Positions 7,991 to 15,679 of a DNA stretch of 25,894 bases are shown one piece after another (position 1 is the stretch's first letter; each line of letters starts with the position of its first letter). The DNA is taken from the NCBI GenBank assembly GCA_016930735.1, contig JAFGGF010000234.1, positions 1-25,894 of the forward strand. Direction: 5' to 3'. The translations under genes were made by a program, and so were the position numbers. Under the pieces are notes generated by a model. It saw nothing but the letters and a program-made list of their open reading frames with translations. It had not been told where the DNA came from and ran no database searches. Origin of the DNA: Prolixibacteraceae bacterium (GTDB lineage Bacteria; Bacteroidota; Bacteroidia; Bacteroidales; Prolixibacteraceae).

Positions 7991-9134
7991 AAAATTCTTT
8001 TACATTTTTAATGACATAAGCCTGCTCTTTCTCTGTAAGTGTCGGGTAAACCGGCAGGCTCAGGCAGTGTTTATAATAGTTTTCAGCAACAGGGAAATCG
8101 CCTTTTTTCCAGCCAAGATTCTGATAATATGGCATCAGATGCACCGGGATGTAGTGTACCTGTGCCATAATGCTTTTATTCCTCAGATGTTTGATCAGAC
8201 CGTCTCTGTTTTCAACTTCAACCACATAAAGATGATAAGCGTGACCAGGTATATTTCCGGGCTGACGAATGATAAACTTCGCTCCCGAAAAAGCCTCCTT
8301 ATAAACAGAAATAATTTCCTTTCGTTTCTCAAGCCCCTTTTTTGCCCTATTAAGCTGGCTAATCCCAAGAGCAGCCTGAATATCGGTGAGGCGATAATTG
8401 TACCCCAGTTCCTGCATTTCGTAATACCAGACATTATGGTTGAACTGTTCTTTTTCAGGAATCTGTTGAATTCCGTGTGTCCGTAAATTACGCAGGCATT
8501 GGTATAACTTTTCGTCGTTTGTAGTAATCATCCCACCTTCGCCGGTAGCAATATGTTTTATCGGATGGAATGAGAATATTGCCAGGTCGGCAAACCTGCC
8601 ATTACCACAATTCTGTTTTATGCCTGACCTATCGTTAAACCAACCACCGGGGGCATGGGCTGCATCTTCAATGATTTTCAGCCCGAATTCATCGGCTAAA
8701 TCTCTGAAGGCTTCCATATCCATAGGGTAACCTGCAAAATCGACAAGGATTATTGCCTTGTAAGTACCTGCCGGTGAATTTTTTAAGAGCTTTCTTACTT
8801 TATCAATATCGAGGATATAAGTTTGTGGGTCAATATCCGAAAAAATTACTTCACCATCGCAAAACCGAATACAATTAGCAGTAGCGACAAAAGTAACCGG
8901 TGTAGTGATAACCTTATCGCCAGGCTGAATGCCGGCAGATAGGGCAGCCATGTGAAGGGCGGCAGTACCATGCGAAACTGCCACTGCATATTTGCATCCG
9001 ATGTATTTGGCAAAGGCAGCTTCAAATTCGGCAATTTTTGGTCCCTGTGTCAGGTAATCCGATCGCAGGACATCCACAACTGTTTGAATATCTTCTTCTG
9101 TAATATTTTGTTTTCCGTAAGGTATCCGGTGCAT
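7983..9134 (-). CDS. pseC: UDP-4-amino-4,6-dideoxy-N-acetyl-altrosamine transaminase (PseC)
   Basis: A 383-residue PLP-dependent sugar aminotransferase of the DegT/DnrJ/EryC1 family. It aminates the 4-keto sugar made by PseB, with glutamate as the usual donor. Visible landmarks are IPYGKQNITEEDI (4-16), DYLTQGP (26-32), VSHGTAALHMA (53-63), EDAAHAPGG (156-164) for PLP ring and phosphate contacts, and FSFHPIKHIATGEGG (187-201), in which Lys193 should form the Schiff base. LTQGPKI and the IxYGxQ.I N-terminus are typical of PseC. The stop codon of pseB lies one base upstream of the ATG, and the 3' end overlaps pseF by 8 bp. Length is normal for the family. Confidence 0.93.
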   Translation of the reverse strand: MHRIPYGKQNITEEDIQTVVDVLRSDYLTQGPKIAEFEAAFAKYIGCKYAVAVSHGTAALHMAALSAGIQPGDKVITTPVTFVATANCIRFCDGEVIFSDIDPQTYILDIDKVRKLLKNSPAGTYKAIILVDFAGYPMDMEAFRDLADEFGLKIIEDAAHAPGGWFNDRSGIKQNCGNGRFADLAIFSFHPIKHIATGEGGMITTNDEKLYQCLRNLRTHGIQQIPEKEQFNHNVWYYEMQELGYNYRLTDIQAALGISQLNRAKKGLEKRKEIISVYKEAFSGAKFIIRQPGNIPGHAYHLYVVEVENRDGLIKHLRNKSIMAQVHYIPVHLMPYYQNLGWKKGDFPVAENYYKHCLSLPVYPTLTEKEQAYVIKNVKEFYE

Positions 9135-9135
9135 T

Positions 9136-10152
9136 TCAGATTGGTTTAAAATTTGGATCGAGGTGGTTTATAACAGCTTCCCTGATGGATTCCACCGTTT
9201 CCCATTGCATATTGGTTGCCGAATTATATTTGAATCCGGGGGGGACAATAGTTGCCTGATGGTGTTTTAAATAATCCTCCTTGGTGTGGTAATACGAAAC
9301 TGCCGGAATGATTGAATAATATTTACCAAGGTCGATGGTATATGGAGCATCACTTTCAGTTATCAATTCTTCATTCAGTTTTTCACCGGGCCTGATACCT
9401 ACAATTTTGGTTTTGCATGAAGGAGCAACAGCTTTGGCTAGGTCGGTTATTTTATACGACGGAATTTTCGGCACAAATATTTCACCGCCCATCTGATTTT
9501 CTATGGCATACAAAACCATATCGACACCAGCCTGAAGTGAAATGTTAAAACGGGTCATATCAGGATGTGTAATTGGAATTATGCCTTCATTTCGTTTCTG
9601 AATAAAAAAAGGGACAACCGATCCCCTTGATCCCAGTACATTACCATATCTGACAGCGCAAAAACGGATGTTGCGATTGCCTCTCATGTTGTTGGCAGCT
9701 ATGAATAATTTATCGGAAACCAATTTTGTGGCGCCGTATAAGCTGATTGGGGCACAAGCTTTATCTGTTGATAAAGCAACTATATTTTTTGCGTTTACAG
9801 CCAGAGCAGCATCAATAACATTTTGCGCACCCTGCACATTGGTCTTTATACATTCGTCAGGATTATATTCAGCAGTATCAACCTGTTTGAGGGCAGCTGC
9901 ATGGATAATGATATCAACGCCTTCGCAAGCTCTCCTTAAACGTGCTGCATCGCGCACATCGCCAATAAAAAAACGAAATTGCGGATAGTGGGAAACCGGG
10001 TATTCCTGCCGCATTTCGAATTGTTTCATCTCATCACGGGAAAATATGACAATCCTTTTAATTTCCGGATATTTAGCAAGGACTGTTTCAACAAACTTTC
10101 TACCGAATGAACCAGTCCCTCCGGTTATTAAAACCGATTTATAATTGAGCAT
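9136..10152 (-). CDS. pseB: UDP-N-acetylglucosamine 4,6-dehydratase, inverting (PseB)
   Basis: A 338-residue extended SDR that starts the pathway by converting UDP-GlcNAc to UDP-2-acetamido-2,6-dideoxy-L-arabino-hexos-4-ulose. The Rossmann motif is ITGGTGSFGRKF (9-20). FSRDEMKQFEMR (37-48), HAAALKQVDTAEYNP (84-98) and STDKACAPISLYGATK (128-143) contain the Asp130/Lys131/Tyr139/Lys143 set expected from FlaA1-type dehydratases. The motifs fit the short soluble PseB group, not the membrane-anchored FlmA/WbpM type. It is the first dedicated biosynthetic gene after two transferase-like genes and is followed one base later by pseC. A C7 run (G7 on the plus strand, 9238-9244) lies near codon 303; a slip there would replace only the last ~35 residues. 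The 80-bp upstream gap contains a small inverted repeat at 10178-10193. Confidence 0.94.
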   Translation of the reverse strand: MLNYKSVLITGGTGSFGRKFVETVLAKYPEIKRIVIFSRDEMKQFEMRQEYPVSHYPQFRFFIGDVRDAARLRRACEGVDIIIHAAALKQVDTAEYNPDECIKTNVQGAQNVIDAALAVNAKNIVALSTDKACAPISLYGATKLVSDKLFIAANNMRGNRNIRFCAVRYGNVLGSRGSVVPFFIQKRNEGIIPITHPDMTRFNISLQAGVDMVLYAIENQMGGEIFVPKIPSYKITDLAKAVAPSCKTKIVGIRPGEKLNEELITESDAPYTIDLGKYYSIIPAVSYYHTKEDYLKHHQATIVPPGFKYNSATNMQWETVESIREAVINHLDPNFKPI

Positions 10153-10177
10153 ATATATGGTTTTTTATTCAATAAAA

Positions 10178-10193
10178 TTAGGAATAATCCTAA
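10178..10193. repeat. Small inverted repeat upstream of pseB
   Basis: TTAGGA, a 4-base spacer and TCCTAA form a perfect 6-bp inverted repeat about 26 bp before the pseB start, in the 80-bp gap after the 460-residue protein gene. It could be a regulator site or a weak RNA hairpin in an intra-operon leader. It is short enough to be chance in AT-rich DNA. Confidence 0.25.
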
Positions 10194-10232
10194 CATTTCC
10201 AGAGATTACTTCCAAAGTTTAAATTTTAATCT

Positions 10233-11615
10233 TTAAGGTAAAAATTCCTTCCAGAATTTTGCCTGTGCTTCCCGGCTGTCTAATCTCTTTTCTTTATAAA
10301 ATCTATCAAGGAAAGGATAGTACGTTTCTTTTAAAACCTCAATATTTTTCAGTTTGCACCTGTCGAAAATCCAGGTTGTTTTTTTGAACTTTGGCAAAAG
10401 CAGGAAAAGTGGTCTATAATAAAAAATACTTCCGATATATTGCTCAAGGCTTCGAAGGAGATACTTCAGCCTGAACTTTGGATGAATTACTTTTTGCCTG
10501 CTTTTATCTAACGATTTTTTCAGGTAGTAAGCAGCCCGCAAATGATTCAATCCATCATCAAATCCAATGGTGTCTTTTATAATCGATTTCCTAAGTTTAA
10601 TTTTTTCGTTGCTGAAAAATTCATTGATTTTCCCGTTTTTATAAAATTCATCAAAATACGATTGGGCCTGTTCGTAGGTTCTCGCAACCACCGATCCTTT
10701 ATAAGTTATATCGCGGTTAAAATCAGTATCAGGATTAATCAGCAACGTTTGTTTGCCAAGCATCCATGCCTCAATTGCCGTGGTTGTTTCAAAACCTGTC
10801 CAAATATCGGAAACAGCAATCAGGTCATGAATTGGTTCTTCATCCTTCAGGTATAAAACATTGGGATAATTCTTAAGCCGGTACATCTCATTTGGACTTT
10901 CGACAGTTATATGCGGATGTGTTTCATTTGGATGTACTTTGAGGATAAAAAGTGTGTCGCTGTTTTTTTCAATGAGTTGGCGAAGGATACTTTCCACAGC
11001 CAGTCTTTGCGATTCGACCCATTCCTCCCAGGTTTCGGGTTTGTCATTCATGAAGTATTTCAACTCCTGCCTCCCTATTTCACTATATAATTTGCCAAAT
11101 GCCCAGCCTGCATAACCTACAACTTTCTGAAAATGATCCAAACCTTTTTTTTGAAGGAATTCTTTTTTTGATGGGAATTGATAAATCCGGTACCTATCGA
11201 AACCAGTGGCTCCTGTTAAAACCATTTTGTGTGAAAAGTCAGAGAGTTTTTCGATAAAAAAATCCCTGGTTCGTTCAGACCAGAGGCAAACGTATTCCTG
11301 AAAAAAATTTTTATCGGTATTATAGCCCCAGTAATCGAAAGTCCCGTTTGTCCTGAAATTGCCCTCCGAAATAAGGGCAAACACAGTAATGTTTTGTTCA
11401 TGCGCATATTTTGCCACCTGAAAAATCCATTTCGACCCAATTGTATTTGCCAGTATTACTATGTCGGGGTGTTCCCTGTAGATGGCAAAAATGTCCCATA
11501 TAAATTTAAAACTGACCTGACAATTCAGATATTTTTCAGCATAATAAACCAATGGTATCAACAGTTCGACATCGCGCCCCTGCTGGTCGTCGATAAAACA
11601 AAATGCCTTAGCCAT
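10233..11615 (-). CDS. GT-B-like surface carbohydrate biosynthesis protein (putative glycosyltransferase)
   Basis: A 460-residue cytoplasmic protein with no signal peptide or clear transmembrane helix. It resembles the 'surface carbohydrate biosynthesis protein' type found in nonulosonic acid loci and looks like a two-lobed GT-B protein. The N-terminal lobe carries DIVILANTIGSKW (51-63), ALISEGNF (80-87) and MVLTGATGFDRYRI (131-144). The C-terminal lobe carries FILKVHPNE (223-231) and SDIWTGFETTTAIEAWMLGK (269-288). The KVHPNE and SD...E(T)TTAIEA..LGK motifs recall CDP-glycerol glycerophosphotransferase-like and KDO-transferase-like enzymes, where they bind the activated donor. Its start lies inside the end of the upstream GT4 gene (8-bp overlap), and it directly precedes pseB. 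It is therefore a reasonable candidate for the transferase using CMP-pseudaminic acid, but this is inference from context. Confidence 0.7.
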   Translation of the reverse strand: MAKAFCFIDDQQGRDVELLIPLVYYAEKYLNCQVSFKFIWDIFAIYREHPDIVILANTIGSKWIFQVAKYAHEQNITVFALISEGNFRTNGTFDYWGYNTDKNFFQEYVCLWSERTRDFFIEKLSDFSHKMVLTGATGFDRYRIYQFPSKKEFLQKKGLDHFQKVVGYAGWAFGKLYSEIGRQELKYFMNDKPETWEEWVESQRLAVESILRQLIEKNSDTLFILKVHPNETHPHITVESPNEMYRLKNYPNVLYLKDEEPIHDLIAVSDIWTGFETTTAIEAWMLGKQTLLINPDTDFNRDITYKGSVVARTYEQAQSYFDEFYKNGKINEFFSNEKIKLRKSIIKDTIGFDDGLNHLRAAYYLKKSLDKSRQKVIHPKFRLKYLLRSLEQYIGSIFYYRPLFLLLPKFKKTTWIFDRCKLKNIEVLKETYYPFLDRFYKEKRLDSREAQAKFWKEFLP

Positions 11616-12906
11616 GGTTGGTAATTTGGTTTAAAAGTCCGGCAAGTACACTGGTCTGGATTTCAATCGAAAATTTTTCAAAATTCCCGGCTGAAATAAA
11701 ATTCTTCCCTTCAAGGAACAGTTCGTACCTGTTTTTTATAAAAGTTTTAATGGCTTCAGTATCATCGTAACTGCAACATTTTCCCGAATTAAATTCTTTG
11801 ATCATTTGTCCGACATCCGAATTTTCGGGTCCCAGGCAAAGGACAGGCCGTTTAGCCCGAAGGTATTCGTAGAACTTACCTGGAATCCTGCCAAGGACGT
11901 TTTCAGCCTTGTTTAAAGGAAGGAGTAAAATGTGCGAATTCATTATTTTATTGATAACTTCCCGTCGTTTAATGGGACCTTCATGAAGAAGATTTCTCTC
12001 AAGCCCGAATTGAATCAATGTGTTCTTCACCAATACATCAGTAAAACCAAAAAAATTGAGTTTCAATTTTTCACCGAATCCGGGAAGTTCATTTTTTAGT
12101 TCAGACAAAACCCTGAAGAAAGTCTCCGGATTTCTGTCGCGACTGAATAAGCCTGCATGAGTAATTGTAAAATCAGCATCCACAGACTGTTCAATTCCAC
12201 TAAAATCGTCTTCATCGTAACCATAATATAAAACACCAACATTACAAGCCCCTATTTTTTCCAGGTCCTTGGCCCATGAAGGGCTGGCTGTGGTAATTTT
12301 ATTTGCCGATGCGAAAACCTTTTGTTCCATCTGTTTATGGCGTTTATCAGCCTGTTTACCAATTTTATACAACCTGTAATAATCAGCCTGAGTCCAGGGA
12401 TCCTGAAAATCAGCTAACCAGGGGATGCCGAATTCTTCCGACAGTTTTTGACCAATCATAGTGTTGGTATGCGGTGGACCATCGGTAAAAATAGCATCCA
12501 CAGGATGAAATTTCAGGTAATCCCTTAAATATTTTACCGAAGGTTTTATCCATAAACAGCGTGCATCGGGGATAAAAAAATTGCCCCGCACCCAAATTGA
12601 AAATTCATCAAGGAAACTTGTTTTGTGCCTGGCATGGACAGGATCTGTGGGATCGTCTTTTTTTCGTCCGGTTAAAAATTTATAAAGCCCGAATGGTTCC
12701 CTGATCGGGTGCTTTAATATTTCAATATTGCTGGCAACATCTTTAAAATTTGAATTGTCGTGAAGAAGGTAATTGGCGTTTGACGGAGCATAAACAACAG
12801 GTTCCCAACCAAACTTCATGAGGTATTTTGAAAATTTCAGACACCTGAGCACACCAACTCCTCCTGCCGGCGGCCAGTAATATGAAATGATCAAAACCCT
12901 TTTCAT
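11608..12906 (-). CDS. Glycosyltransferase, GT4-like
   Basis: A 432-residue GT-B glycosyltransferase, apparently the first gene of the pseudaminic acid operon. The N-terminal lobe opens with VLIISYYWPPAGGVGVLRCL (4-23), whose glycine-rich PPAGGVG loop is typical of family-4 enzymes that open with '..pP..gG...R'. DAIFTDGPPHTNTMIG lies near 136-151 and LADFQDPW near 163-170. The C-terminal lobe has ITHAGLFSRDRNPETFF (about 247-263), NSHILLLPL (about 322-330) and GRIPGKFYEYLRAKRPVLCLG (about 338-358). In that last motif the 'K..EYL...PVL' signature binds the nucleotide-sugar donor. No membrane helix is evident, so it likely works at the inner face of the membrane on a lipid-linked glycan or glycoprotein. 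Donor and acceptor cannot be read from the sequence. It overlaps the next gene by 8 bp. Confidence 0.85.
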   Translation of the reverse strand: MKRVLIISYYWPPAGGVGVLRCLKFSKYLMKFGWEPVVYAPSNANYLLHDNSNFKDVASNIEILKHPIREPFGLYKFLTGRKKDDPTDPVHARHKTSFLDEFSIWVRGNFFIPDARCLWIKPSVKYLRDYLKFHPVDAIFTDGPPHTNTMIGQKLSEEFGIPWLADFQDPWTQADYYRLYKIGKQADKRHKQMEQKVFASANKITTASPSWAKDLEKIGACNVGVLYYGYDEDDFSGIEQSVDADFTITHAGLFSRDRNPETFFRVLSELKNELPGFGEKLKLNFFGFTDVLVKNTLIQFGLERNLLHEGPIKRREVINKIMNSHILLLPLNKAENVLGRIPGKFYEYLRAKRPVLCLGPENSDVGQMIKEFNSGKCCSYDDTEAIKTFIKNRYELFLEGKNFISAGNFEKFSIEIQTSVLAGLLNQITNHG

Positions 12907-12930
12907 CCAGATTTTTTAAATATTCAGATA

Positions 12931-12938
12931 CAAATATA
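12931..12938 (-). promoter_or_regulatory. Candidate Bacteroidota -7 promoter element for the glycan operon
   Basis: On the minus strand the bases read TATATTTG, an exact match to the Bacteroidota -7 consensus TAnnTTTG, about 25 bp before the GT4 start codon. It sits downstream of the stem-loop at 13007-13030, where a new transcription unit would be expected. The expected -33 TTTG box is not at ideal spacing (a TTTTG lies about 27 bp upstream), so the match is partial. Confidence 0.4.
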
Positions 12939-13006
12939 TAATGGCTTGACATAAATAACTGAAAACAAAATCAATTTTCCGAATATTAAAAAACATGGTA
13001 AAGTCA

Positions 13007-13030
13007 AAAAAGGTACTATTGTACCTTTTT
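13007..13030 (-). terminator. Stem-loop terminator between permease block and glycan operon
   Basis: AAAAAGGTAC and GTACCTTTTT form a perfect 10-bp stem with a 4-base loop (TATT on the plus strand). The A-tract/T-tract arms give a U-rich 3' end after the GC-bearing part when read on the minus strand, about 40 bp after the stop of the permease gene ending at 13071. The structure is symmetric, so it could act in both directions, but no plus-strand gene is present. It marks the boundary between two transcription units. Confidence 0.7.
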
Positions 13031-13070
13031 AAACAGTATCTGGATGAAAAAGCTGAATTTTGAGTCCTGA

Positions 13071-15443
13071 TCACTCGTGCCTTAAAGCATCAACCGGATT
13101 ACCTTTGGCTGCTTTCCAGGTTTGATATGATACGGTAAACAGCGCAATACCTAATGCCAGAAAACCGGACAAAGCAAATATCCACCAGCTTAGATCGGTT
13201 TTGAATGCAAAACTTTCCAGCCAGCGGTGCATTATAATCCATGCTACGGGGACTGCAATAAAAAAAGCAATGACTATCCATTTTACAAAATCACGGTTTA
13301 ACATGGCAATAACTTCAAAAACCTTTGCTCCGTTAACTTTCCTTAGACCAACTTCCTTAATTCGCAATTGGGAACCATAATAACTCAGCCCAAACATTCC
13401 CAGGCATGAAATAATAATTGCAATAACCGAACTGTATTTCATTAATTTTTCGGTTGTTTGTTCCGATAAATACAATTCATTCAGGTCATCATCAAGAAAT
13501 CTGAGTGTTGCCGGGTCATCCGGGATGATTTCTTTAATTGAATTTCTTATATTCTGTACAGTTTCAGAAATATTGGTTGAATTTGTTTTTATAAAAATAT
13601 AAGAACCAACCGGTGTGAAAGTAAAAGCATATGGCCTGATTTCGGAATGCAATGATTCAGTGTGCATATTTTTAACAACACCGATAATTTTTCCTTTTCG
13701 TTCATAAGGCGTACCTTCAAAAATCGAAATGGACTTGCCAATGGGATTATCCAACTGCATAGCATCTTTTGCAGCTTCATTTATTACAAATCCTTCCGAT
13801 GCATCGGTTAAAAATTCTTCAGAAAAAAATCTCCCCTGTGACATTTCCAATCCCATTGTTTCTTTAAAATCGTAATCGACCGAATTGATACCCAAATCAA
13901 AAATGTTATCATCGTCTTTCCCCTCCCAATTGGGAGCACACGAAGCTCCCCATTGTGTTATTGGTGAAGAAGATGTGGAAACATTCATTACATCTGCCGA
14001 TTGAGTCAGTTTGTCTTTAACCACCTTGTATTTATTCTGAAAATCGCCCTGCATTTGTGCGACCAACACATTTTCTTTTTCAAATCCCAAATCTTTATTA
14101 CTTATATACTTTAGCTGCTGACGGACGATAATAATTCCTGAAATTAAAATTATTGTCAGTGTAAACTGAAAGGTAACCAAAACACTTCTGAAGGATACTT
14201 TTTGAGAAAACCTGTTTTTCACAGGTTGTTTTTGAAAAATGCCTGATAAAGAAATATTCTTTTTCATTATATCAAGAGGCCTGACCGAAGAAAGGAACAA
14301 TGCCGGGTAAATTCCTGAAATCAATCCGGCAACGATTGAAAATCCCAATAAGGCTGAAATTGAAAAGATACTAAAAGGGAGCCCGAGTGTGACATTCAAA
14401 AGATTGTTTACTGATGGTAAAAACAAAACAGTTACAACCACAGAAATAATTAATGCGAAAAAAGAAAGAATCTGAGCCTCAAAAAGGAACTGAATAATCA
14501 GATGCCGTTTTCGCGAACCAATAATTTGTTTTACTCCGATTTCCCTAATCCTGTTATGAGCGCGGGCAATTGTCAGGTTTACAAAATTAAAGGTGGCAAT
14601 GACCAAAATCAGGAAAGCAACAACTGAAAAAATATACACATAATAAATCCGCCCTCCGCCTTGAAGGTTGTATAAATGGCAGCGTGTTAAAGGTGTGATA
14701 TAAAGCTTGTTGTTCCAACCGGGTTTGAAACGGCTGATAACATCAGCAATTTTTGTATTAAAAAACTCATAATCTTTACCGGGGACCAGTTGTACATAGG
14801 TTTCCATCATTTTAAAATCCCAGGTATCAAGGTCAGATGAAATCAAACTGTAAGGTATAAGAAACTCAAACTGAATATCCGAATTTTTCGGGCATTCGTT
14901 TAATAATGAAGAGACTACGAACTGCTGTAATCCGTTCAGGTCAATTTCAACTATTTCTCCTACCGGATTTTTATCACCAAAAATCCTTTCAGCCAATGGT
15001 TTGGTTAAAACAATTGAATTGTAATCTTTAAAAGCACTGGTAGGCGAGCCAACAAGAAAGGGGAAATTAAACATCGAAAAAAACGATTGATCGACAAATC
15101 CGCCATCAGTCATAAAACCGTTTTTATCATACACAATCTTTCGATTCGCCTGTTTAAAAAAAACAGTTGAATTTTTAACCTCAGCATAGTTGTCTTTTAA
15201 ATATTTTGCAACAGGTGGAGGCAAAGTTTCCCCGTGAAGATCCTGTGGCTCGTAACAAAAGGCTGCCTTGTAAAAATCCTGCGGATTTTCGTGGAATTTA
15301 TCAAAACTCAATTCATATTTTACCCATAAGGCAATAATAAGTGTACAGGTAATTCCAAGGCTTAATCCAATAATATTAATCGATGTATAGATTCTACTCC
15401 GATGAATATTTCTCCAGGTAATTTTCAAAATATGTTTAATCAT
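13071..15443 (-). CDS. MacB/FtsX-type ABC transporter permease, paralogue 1
   Basis: A 790-residue permease with duplicated MacB_PCD/FtsX architecture. It begins with the family N-terminus (TWRNIHRSRIYTSINIIGLSLG, about 9-30, leading into TM1 to ~42). A large periplasmic domain covers about 45-265. Three helices follow near 268-292, 318-343 and 361-384, then TM5 near 419-440, a second periplasmic domain, and three C-terminal helices from about 670 on. The hallmark GLRKVNGA is at 699-706, 84 residues before the end, which reads KAAKGNPVDALRHE. Such proteins couple ATP hydrolysis in the cytoplasm to movements of periplasmic domains (MacB, LolCDE), but they need an ATPase partner, and none is encoded in this window. 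It is the last of four related genes and is followed by the 13007-13030 stem-loop. Substrate unknown. Confidence 0.88.
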   Translation of the reverse strand: MIKHILKITWRNIHRSRIYTSINIIGLSLGITCTLIIALWVKYELSFDKFHENPQDFYKAAFCYEPQDLHGETLPPPVAKYLKDNYAEVKNSTVFFKQANRKIVYDKNGFMTDGGFVDQSFFSMFNFPFLVGSPTSAFKDYNSIVLTKPLAERIFGDKNPVGEIVEIDLNGLQQFVVSSLLNECPKNSDIQFEFLIPYSLISSDLDTWDFKMMETYVQLVPGKDYEFFNTKIADVISRFKPGWNNKLYITPLTRCHLYNLQGGGRIYYVYIFSVVAFLILVIATFNFVNLTIARAHNRIREIGVKQIIGSRKRHLIIQFLFEAQILSFFALIISVVVTVLFLPSVNNLLNVTLGLPFSIFSISALLGFSIVAGLISGIYPALFLSSVRPLDIMKKNISLSGIFQKQPVKNRFSQKVSFRSVLVTFQFTLTIILISGIIIVRQQLKYISNKDLGFEKENVLVAQMQGDFQNKYKVVKDKLTQSADVMNVSTSSSPITQWGASCAPNWEGKDDDNIFDLGINSVDYDFKETMGLEMSQGRFFSEEFLTDASEGFVINEAAKDAMQLDNPIGKSISIFEGTPYERKGKIIGVVKNMHTESLHSEIRPYAFTFTPVGSYIFIKTNSTNISETVQNIRNSIKEIIPDDPATLRFLDDDLNELYLSEQTTEKLMKYSSVIAIIISCLGMFGLSYYGSQLRIKEVGLRKVNGAKVFEVIAMLNRDFVKWIVIAFFIAVPVAWIIMHRWLESFAFKTDLSWWIFALSGFLALGIALFTVSYQTWKAAKGNPVDALRHE

Positions 15444-15624
15444 GGCTTTTAGTTAATATATAAATATGGTTTTTAAAAAATCATTTTATATGGGAAAACA
15501 GAACCTGCATAATAATTCATTTTTGTAAGGAAGACCGGGAAAAATGGAAATCGTTACTCCTGTTTTTCAGTTTTTCGGTGAGTTGAAATAAAAAATTAAG
15601 GGCAGTTTTTATCATCCGGGATCA

Positions 15625-15658
15625 AACCTTTTCCAAGGTTTTAAACTTTGGAAAAGTT
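15625..15658 (-). repeat. Nested inverted repeat downstream of permease paralogue 2
   Basis: On the plus strand AACCTTTTCCAAGGTTT (15625-15641) and AAACTTTGGAAAAGTT (15643-15658) are inverted copies of each other with one bulge and one G-T pair. Each arm is also its own small palindrome (AACCTT/AAGGTT with TTCC between; AACTTT/AAAGTT with GGA between). It begins 22 bp after the stop of the permease gene ending at 15680, so it may help end that transcript, although no U-tract follows. The nested design looks like an intergenic palindromic repeat element. Confidence 0.55.
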
Positions 15659-15679
15659 AGTTGCCTGATAAATTGGAAA

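Noticed and set aside
7668..8486. Open plus-strand frame of 272 codons opposite pseF and pseC
   Set aside because: It is antisense to two well-supported genes, has no recognisable domain, and the minus-strand proteins have complete motifs in the same interval.
10233..11615. The 460-residue protein as a disguised PseG
   Set aside because: It is well above PseG length and its motifs (KVHPNE, ETTTAIEAWMLGK) resemble transferases; I could not find PseG-like signature residues.
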